Under the pieces are notes generated by a model that did not search any database, had not been told where the DNA came from, and saw only the letters and a program-made list of their open reading frames with translations. DNA of 35,729 nucleotides from Nanohaloarchaea archaeon B1-Br10_U2g21 (GTDB lineage: Archaea; Nanohalarchaeota; Nanosalinia; Nanosalinales; Nanosalinaceae), in the NCBI GenBank assembly GCA_001563915.1, contig LKMP01000010.1, forward strand, positions 1 through 35,729. Direction: 5' to 3'. How positions within the stretch are numbered: the first letter of the stretch is position 1; every line of letters begins with the position of its first letter. Below, piece by piece: positions 31,635-35,729 of this stretch. The position numbers and the translations under genes were made by a program.

Positions 31635-32432
31635 ATGAAGGCTCAGTCTGCGATAGAATACCTCGTTACCTATGGCTGGATGATAGTAGTCGTTGGCATA
31701 GCAGGAGGAGCAGTAACACAAGTAATCGCACCTGAATGCCCACTAGAAGTAAGAGGTATAGAAGTCGGAGAACTACAAGTCGAAGACACAGGCCTAACAA
31801 CAGACAGCCGAATGGCATTCGTAATGCAAAGCGACACAAGCGAACAAATAACCGTAACACAGGTAAACATAAACAACATGGATACAGGGGCCGACAATAT
31901 TTCTCGGCAAGTAGGCCTACAACTAGATCCTGGCGAAAACGAACCCCTAGACGTGGCAGAGATCCAGCCGGAAGAGGGAGAATGTACTAGAGCGGATGTA
32001 CAGATTATGTATGATTACGGGCCTTTAGCAGGGCAGACAGTTTCAGGACAACTAACAGCTCCAACAGCATTCATAGAAGCAATAGAAGAAAATCTTAAGA
32101 CACGAGGAGGACAAATAGTCAGCCTGGACATAGGAGCCTCTATCACTCCGGAAAGCGAAGACATATGCATTGGATCAAACTGTCCTGGAGAACTCGACGA
32201 CGAATTACAGACCGAACACGAAAGATACGTTAACCGTTCAGGAGACACAATGCGAGGACCCTTAGAAGTAGGCGACCTCAATGCACAATGTATCGGAGAC
32301 TCGTGCACTGAACATGGAGAACAAGAACTCGAAGGATTCGTAACAACAGAAAACAATACAATGGACGGAACACTCGAACTAGAAACAATAAGGCCTGCAG
32401 AGGACATTCTATGCACTGGAAGCAACTGCTAA
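31635..32432 (+). CDS. Class III signal peptide protein with 41-residue Cys repeats
   Basis: Pilin-like surface protein of 265 residues. MKA/QSAIEYLVTYGW is a class III signal peptide with the fibre helix to about residue 30, and residues 35-150 are beta-rich. From residue 178 the protein is a repeat with exact 41-residue spacing: CIGSNC at 178-183, CIGDSC at 219-224 and CTGSNC at 260-265, where the protein ends. Each unit also holds a motif like RSGDTMRGPLEV or ENNTMDGTLEL, similar to phage tail-fibre repeats. The cysteine pairs could form disulfides outside the cell. The next surface gene starts 37 bp after its stop. Confidence 0.8.
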   Translation: MKAQSAIEYLVTYGWMIVVVGIAGGAVTQVIAPECPLEVRGIEVGELQVEDTGLTTDSRMAFVMQSDTSEQITVTQVNINNMDTGADNISRQVGLQLDPGENEPLDVAEIQPEEGECTRADVQIMYDYGPLAGQTVSGQLTAPTAFIEAIEENLKTRGGQIVSLDIGASITPESEDICIGSNCPGELDDELQTEHERYVNRSGDTMRGPLEVGDLNAQCIGDSCTEHGEQELEGFVTTENNTMDGTLELETIRPAEDILCTGSNC

Positions 32433-32469
32433 AAATCTTAATAAGCAAGCCTAACGAAAAACTAAAACA

Positions 32470-34401
32470 ATGAACTATGCTGCTGCAGCAATAATTTCCA
32501 TACTTCTCATATCTTCAGCAGCAGCAGAAGTAGAATTCAGAGACGACGAAGACGTACAATATCATACAGGCCTCGACATGAACCAGAACCCATTAATAGG
32601 CCTGTCCGATCCAGAAGAGGACTCTGAACCAGTACCATACGGATTTCTAAGCCAAGGATACGTCCGAAGTGATGGAGACTCAATGACGGACGACCTAGAA
32701 ATGCAAGGCAACATAATAGACATGGAACAAGGAAACATAGAAGACGTATCACAAATAGAAACAACAGACATATCAGGCCTACAATTCCTAGTACCAGATG
32801 AAGAACTCCAAATAACAGAAGATGTTGACATAAGCGGAGGGGTTCAAATAGAAGACTCATTGACTGCTGAAGGATCTCTAACTTCTCACGCAAGATTTAT
32901 TGAAGTAAGTGAAACGTCAGATGATCCTACAGGTTTCAGAATAGAACAAGATAATGAAGATGATCCTGATCGCGAAACATTGAACTGGCAAATTGGAACT
33001 AGAAATAGCAGGACTGATGCTTTATTTTTTGCGCCAGAATATACTACAAGCAGATCAGGGTTTAGAGATGCCTCAATACTTGAATTGAGGGAGGATTTTG
33101 CCAGAGTTAGGGATGATCTAAATGTCGATAATGATGTTGATGTAGGAGGCAGTATTGACGTAGGAGGCAATGCTGTTTACGCACGTAATATTAGGGGAGG
33201 ATCAGGAGCTAGTATGTATTTCGAAGATTCTTCAGGTAATGATGTTCTAAGGATGAGGAATGGAGACGGGAGATTCTATAATGATATCATAGTTGGTGAT
33301 GCTTCAGAATCTCCCGATGCATCTTTAGATGTGAGAGGAGACTCGATATTTGAAGAGGATATAAACTTGGATGGTAATAGCCTTCAAAACGTTGAGGAAA
33401 TAAGCGGAGACGCCGGTGAGCCAGTCACAGTAGATGGGGATTTAGAGGTGGATGGCAGAATAAATGACGGGTTTTATCAAAGTCCTGATTGTGTGGGTCA
33501 TGAGTATCAAAAAGGGGAGGGTTCAAGTAGTGAGCCATATATAGTGTTAAATGCTCACGATTTACAGTGTATTGAAAACGATTTAGATGCATATTACGAA
33601 CTGGGAAGAGATATTGATGCTGCAGGAACTCGTTATTGGAGCGATGGAGAGGGTTTTGAACCGATTAATGGTTTTGGAGGATCTTTTGAAGGCAATCATC
33701 ATACTATTTCGGACATCTATATAGATTTAGGGAGTTCAAGCGGCGCCGGATTATTTGAAGGGGCGTCATCGGGGGCAGAGTTCCAGAACATTAGGCTTGA
33801 TAATTTTGAAGTATATGGGGATGAATATGTGGGAGCATTAGCAGGAGATTTTTCGAGTTCTACTGAGATAACTAATATTTCTGTAACAGATGTGAAAATC
33901 AAGGCTACAGGAGTTAGAGTTGGAGGTTTGGCGGGAAGGCCAGGAAGGAGTAATATAAATAATTCTAGAGTTATTGGAGGGGAAGTTACATCCACTAGCG
34001 GTAATGTAGGAGGTTTAGCCGGCAGAACATCGTGGGATGCAGGCATTTATGATTCTTATACTGTTGGAGTTACAGTAGAAGGTTCAAGTTCTGTAGGGGG
34101 TGTTATAGGACATACTTCTGGCAATGATGGTGTTATAGAAAGAATTTTTTCAGCTTCAGAAATTTTTGGAGAGGGTAATGGGGCGATAGGTAATATAGCG
34201 AGTGATGACGATATAGATGCTGTTTATTTCGATGAAGATGCAGCAGGTACTAGCAGTAGTTCGGATGAGGGAGAAGCTTTATCAACTGAACAACTTACCA
34301 ATCATGATGCAGGTGACAGCTTGGAAGAATTTGATTTTGAAGAGGTATGGAAGACTCAGACGTATGATTATCCTGGATTGAGGTGGGAATATAATGAATA
34401 A
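32470..34401 (+). CDS. Secreted surface protein with tail-fibre-like and GLUG repeats
   Basis: Exported protein of 643 residues. A short signal peptide (YAAAAIISILLISSAAA, cut near residue 19) leads into YVRSDGDSMTDDLEMQGN (about 64-81), the same tail-fibre-like motif found in the gene upstream. Residues 100-330 are beta-rich with short Asp/Val repeats (VDVGGSIDVGGNAVYARN). Residues 350-425 (YELGRDIDAAG, FGGSFEGNHHTISD) and 440-580 match the GLUG repeat domain: VGALAGD, VGGLAGR, VGGLAGR and VGGVIGH recur about every 35 residues, forming a beta-solenoid. Such proteins are adhesins. The next gene overlaps its 3' end by 8 bp. Confidence 0.78.
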   Translation: MNYAAAAIISILLISSAAAEVEFRDDEDVQYHTGLDMNQNPLIGLSDPEEDSEPVPYGFLSQGYVRSDGDSMTDDLEMQGNIIDMEQGNIEDVSQIETTDISGLQFLVPDEELQITEDVDISGGVQIEDSLTAEGSLTSHARFIEVSETSDDPTGFRIEQDNEDDPDRETLNWQIGTRNSRTDALFFAPEYTTSRSGFRDASILELREDFARVRDDLNVDNDVDVGGSIDVGGNAVYARNIRGGSGASMYFEDSSGNDVLRMRNGDGRFYNDIIVGDASESPDASLDVRGDSIFEEDINLDGNSLQNVEEISGDAGEPVTVDGDLEVDGRINDGFYQSPDCVGHEYQKGEGSSSEPYIVLNAHDLQCIENDLDAYYELGRDIDAAGTRYWSDGEGFEPINGFGGSFEGNHHTISDIYIDLGSSSGAGLFEGASSGAEFQNIRLDNFEVYGDEYVGALAGDFSSSTEITNISVTDVKIKATGVRVGGLAGRPGRSNINNSRVIGGEVTSTSGNVGGLAGRTSWDAGIYDSYTVGVTVEGSSSVGGVIGHTSGNDGVIERIFSASEIFGEGNGAIGNIASDDDIDAVYFDEDAAGTSSSSDEGEALSTEQLTNHDAGDSLEEFDFEEVWKTQTYDYPGLRWEYNE

Positions 34402-35729
34402 AGCTAATTTAGCCGGTGAAAATGTAAAAGCAATAGTTTTTATAGCAATATTAATGATGATTATTAGCGCCCCTGTTTTAGGAGGGGATGAAAGGCCTCC
34501 AACTTTCAACGTCAATATTGAAGATCATAATAGTCCTGTAGAGGAAGGAGAAGAGTTTGTTGTGACTGTAAATGTTTTGAATACGGGGGATTCAGAGAGT
34601 ACAAAGGATGTTGGTCTTTATGTTTCTGGAAACCAGGAGAATCAAGAATCTGTTACTTTGTCAGCTGAGGAAGGCGAACAGGTTGATTTGAAATGGAATA
34701 CTGAAGAGGGTGATGCGGGAGAGCTAGAGGTGGAAGTTGCTACTGAGGATGATGAGCAGGTTACTACTATAGAGGTTGAAGAAGGAGAGCCTGAGCCTGA
34801 AGGAGACGTTTCAATTGAGTTTGATGAGCCTGAAGAAGAGGAATTATATGAAAATGATGAAGATTTAGAGGTTAGATGGTTCTCTGAGAATAATTATAAT
34901 GTTGAACAGCAATTAAAAGAATCTAAGATTGAATTAGGTGGTTTTTCTGAAAATGTCGATCAAGACGAAACAGTAGATACAGAACTATCAACAGTCACAG
35001 AATATAATATAGATTCAAGCGAACTAGATGATTTAGAAGACGAACACGAGTTTACAGTTACGGATACATGGGATCATGAGACAAAATCAAAGACAATGAC
35101 GGTAAAATTTGAATTAGAAGATGAGGATAGTATTTCTGGAGATGCATCTTTGAACGTTAATAAACCGGAGGAAAATAGTACTAAATATTCTGGTAACAAC
35201 TTGACTGTAGAGTGGACGTCTGAAAATAATTTTGATGATGATGTCGAGATTTTGAGATCCAAGGTCGAACTGGAAGATATAACAAGCAGGACTGTAGAAG
35301 AAGAGTTGGATGTTAGTAAAGTTGTAGATGAGGGTGGCACTATATCGAATTCCTTGACTTTTGATGCGGAGGAATATAGTACTTTCGACGAAGGAGAGTG
35401 GGCTCTAAATATAGAAGATGTATGGGAAGTTGAATCTAGCGAAGAAACGGTGGCATTTGATATGAGCGAAACACAGGAATCAGACGAGGAGGATGATTCT
35501 GACGGAGATGGTGATGATGCCTATGATAATGGAGAACAAGATGAGGAGTCTGAAGATGAGAATGGTTCCGAAGCCGATTCTGATGATGCCAGTGATACAG
35601 ATGAGGAGGATAGTTCAGAAGAGGAATCTGGTAATGGGGATGGCTCAGAGACTTCTGAAGAAGATAATGGGGATGGCTCAGAGACTTCTGAAGAAGATAA
35701 TGGGGATGGCTCAGAGACTTCTGAAGAAG
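34394..35729 (+). CDS. Acidic exported repeat protein, 3' end outside window
   Basis: Open from the ATG at 34394 to the right edge (445 codons), with no stop seen. It overlaps the upstream gene by 8 bp. A signal peptide or anchor (AIVFIAILMMIISAPVLG, about 14-31) is followed by a CARDB-like beta domain (about 36-140: FNVNIEDHNSPVEEGEEFVV, VNVLNTGDSESTK). Two similar modules of about 110 residues come next: one with SIEFDEPEEEELYEND and VRWFSENNYN, the other with ASLNVNKPEENSTKYSGNN and VEWTSENNF. A Ser/Asp/Glu-rich stalk then ends in an 11-residue repeat (NGDGSETSEED) cut by the edge. It is probably a cell-surface stalk or adhesin. Confidence 0.8.
   Translation, partial: MNKANLAGENVKAIVFIAILMMIISAPVLGGDERPPTFNVNIEDHNSPVEEGEEFVVTVNVLNTGDSESTKDVGLYVSGNQENQESVTLSAEEGEQVDLKWNTEEGDAGELEVEVATEDDEQVTTIEVEEGEPEPEGDVSIEFDEPEEEELYENDEDLEVRWFSENNYNVEQQLKESKIELGGFSENVDQDETVDTELSTVTEYNIDSSELDDLEDEHEFTVTDTWDHETKSKTMTVKFELEDEDSISGDASLNVNKPEENSTKYSGNNLTVEWTSENNFDDDVEILRSKVELEDITSRTVEEELDVSKVVDEGGTISNSLTFDAEEYSTFDEGEWALNIEDVWEVESSEETVAFDMSETQESDEEDDSDGDGDDAYDNGEQDEESEDENGSEADSDDASDTDEEDSSEEESGNGDGSETSEEDNGDGSETSEEDNGDGSETSEE
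35633..35729 (+). repeat. 33-bp in-frame tandem repeat
   Basis: Copies begin at 35633, 35666 and 35699, identical over the visible part, the third being cut by the window edge after 31 bases. Each codes for NGDGSETSEED. The unit length is a multiple of three, so copy number can change without breaking the frame. Confidence 0.92.

Larger units (their letters stand above)
1304..34498. repeat. Dispersed palindrome AGGCCT, 45 copies
   Basis: Counted by eye, first base of each copy: 1304, 2896, 3320, 3504, 3876, 4784, 6538, 7068, 7602, 8480, 8568, 8943, 10454, 10935, 11042, 12739, 13594, 14189, 14868, 16448, 17198, 17388, 18755, 19049, 19319, 19450, 20577, 21165, 23453, 25887, 25977, 26347, 26917, 27850, 29563, 29876, 30583, 30828, 31790, 31913, 32391, 32568, 32598, 32775, 34493. 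Base composition alone predicts about five. Most copies are within genes, a few between genes. Meaning unknown. Confidence 0.8.

Noticed and set aside
31635-34401. The two adjacent surface genes as one broken gene
   Set aside because: The second has its own signal peptide and start, and the first ends at a clean stop; no frame change joins them.
35633-35729. Possible CRISPR-type direct repeats
   Set aside because: Copies are directly adjacent with no spacers and are in frame within a protein-coding region.

Overview
The window looks like chromosome of a halophilic DPANN archaeon, most likely a Nanohaloarchaeon. The informational genes are archaeal: RadA, RPA, a canonical histone and a DUF1931 histone-fold protein, uL16/L10e, Cbf5, Dph2, archease, RtcB, MBF1 and a YidC-like DUF106 protein. 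Nearly all proteins are strongly acidic, as expected for a salt-in halophile. GC is only about 40% by eye, TATA boxes sit about 25-30 nt upstream of many starts, and there are class III (QSAIEYL) signal peptides. The lineage is inferred from these traits; no marker phylogeny was possible.

Layout. 1-5150: an M29-like aminopeptidase cut by the left edge, a long coiled-coil protein, a DUF5794-like membrane protein overlapping tail-to-tail with FxsA, an M42 aminopeptidase and a tail-anchored protein. 5400-8900: ThpR, a PRC-barrel protein, an orphan, then a minus-strand group of histone, RPA and RadA. 8960-12430: a winged-helix regulator, DUF106 (YidC-like), DUF4013, Cbf5 and two membrane or secreted unknowns. 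12570-14730: tRNA-Ser(UGA), MBF1, a membrane-anchored ArsR-like regulator facing a palindrome, a 55-residue DUF1931 histone-fold gene and a decayed, start-less copy of it. 14754-20112: a compact five-gene minus-strand operon for activated-sugar synthesis (phosphosugar mutase, HAD phosphatase, two GlmU-like nucleotidylyltransferases, Gfo/Idh oxidoreductase), presumably feeding surface glycans. 20180-23950: uL16, a PEP-synthase-like protein without its catalytic His, Dph2 and a nucleotidyltransferase-fold protein. 24085-27000: a pilin-like LamG protein, an FAD oxidoreductase and a PAP2 phosphatase. 27044-31557: tRNA-Asp(GUC), a free-standing LAGLIDADG protein, Cmk-archease-RtcB, and an MNT/HEPN pair whose HEPN gene appears frameshifted. 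31635-35729: three surface-protein genes on the plus strand, the last running off the window.

How they fit together. The window combines core information processing (DNA repair and chromatin, tRNA maturation, translation) with cell-surface functions (sugar activation, pilin-like and GLUG/tail-fibre-like proteins) that could serve host contact in a small-celled symbiont. The most unusual global signal is the palindrome AGGCCT: I count 45 copies by hand where about five are expected from base composition, which resembles the highly iterated palindromes known in some bacteria. Other points of note are a 41-residue Cys-paired repeat in a pilin-like protein, a catalytically degenerate partner in the nucleotidylyltransferase pair, a Walker A variant in RadA, and several 7-8 bp palindromes placed over promoters.
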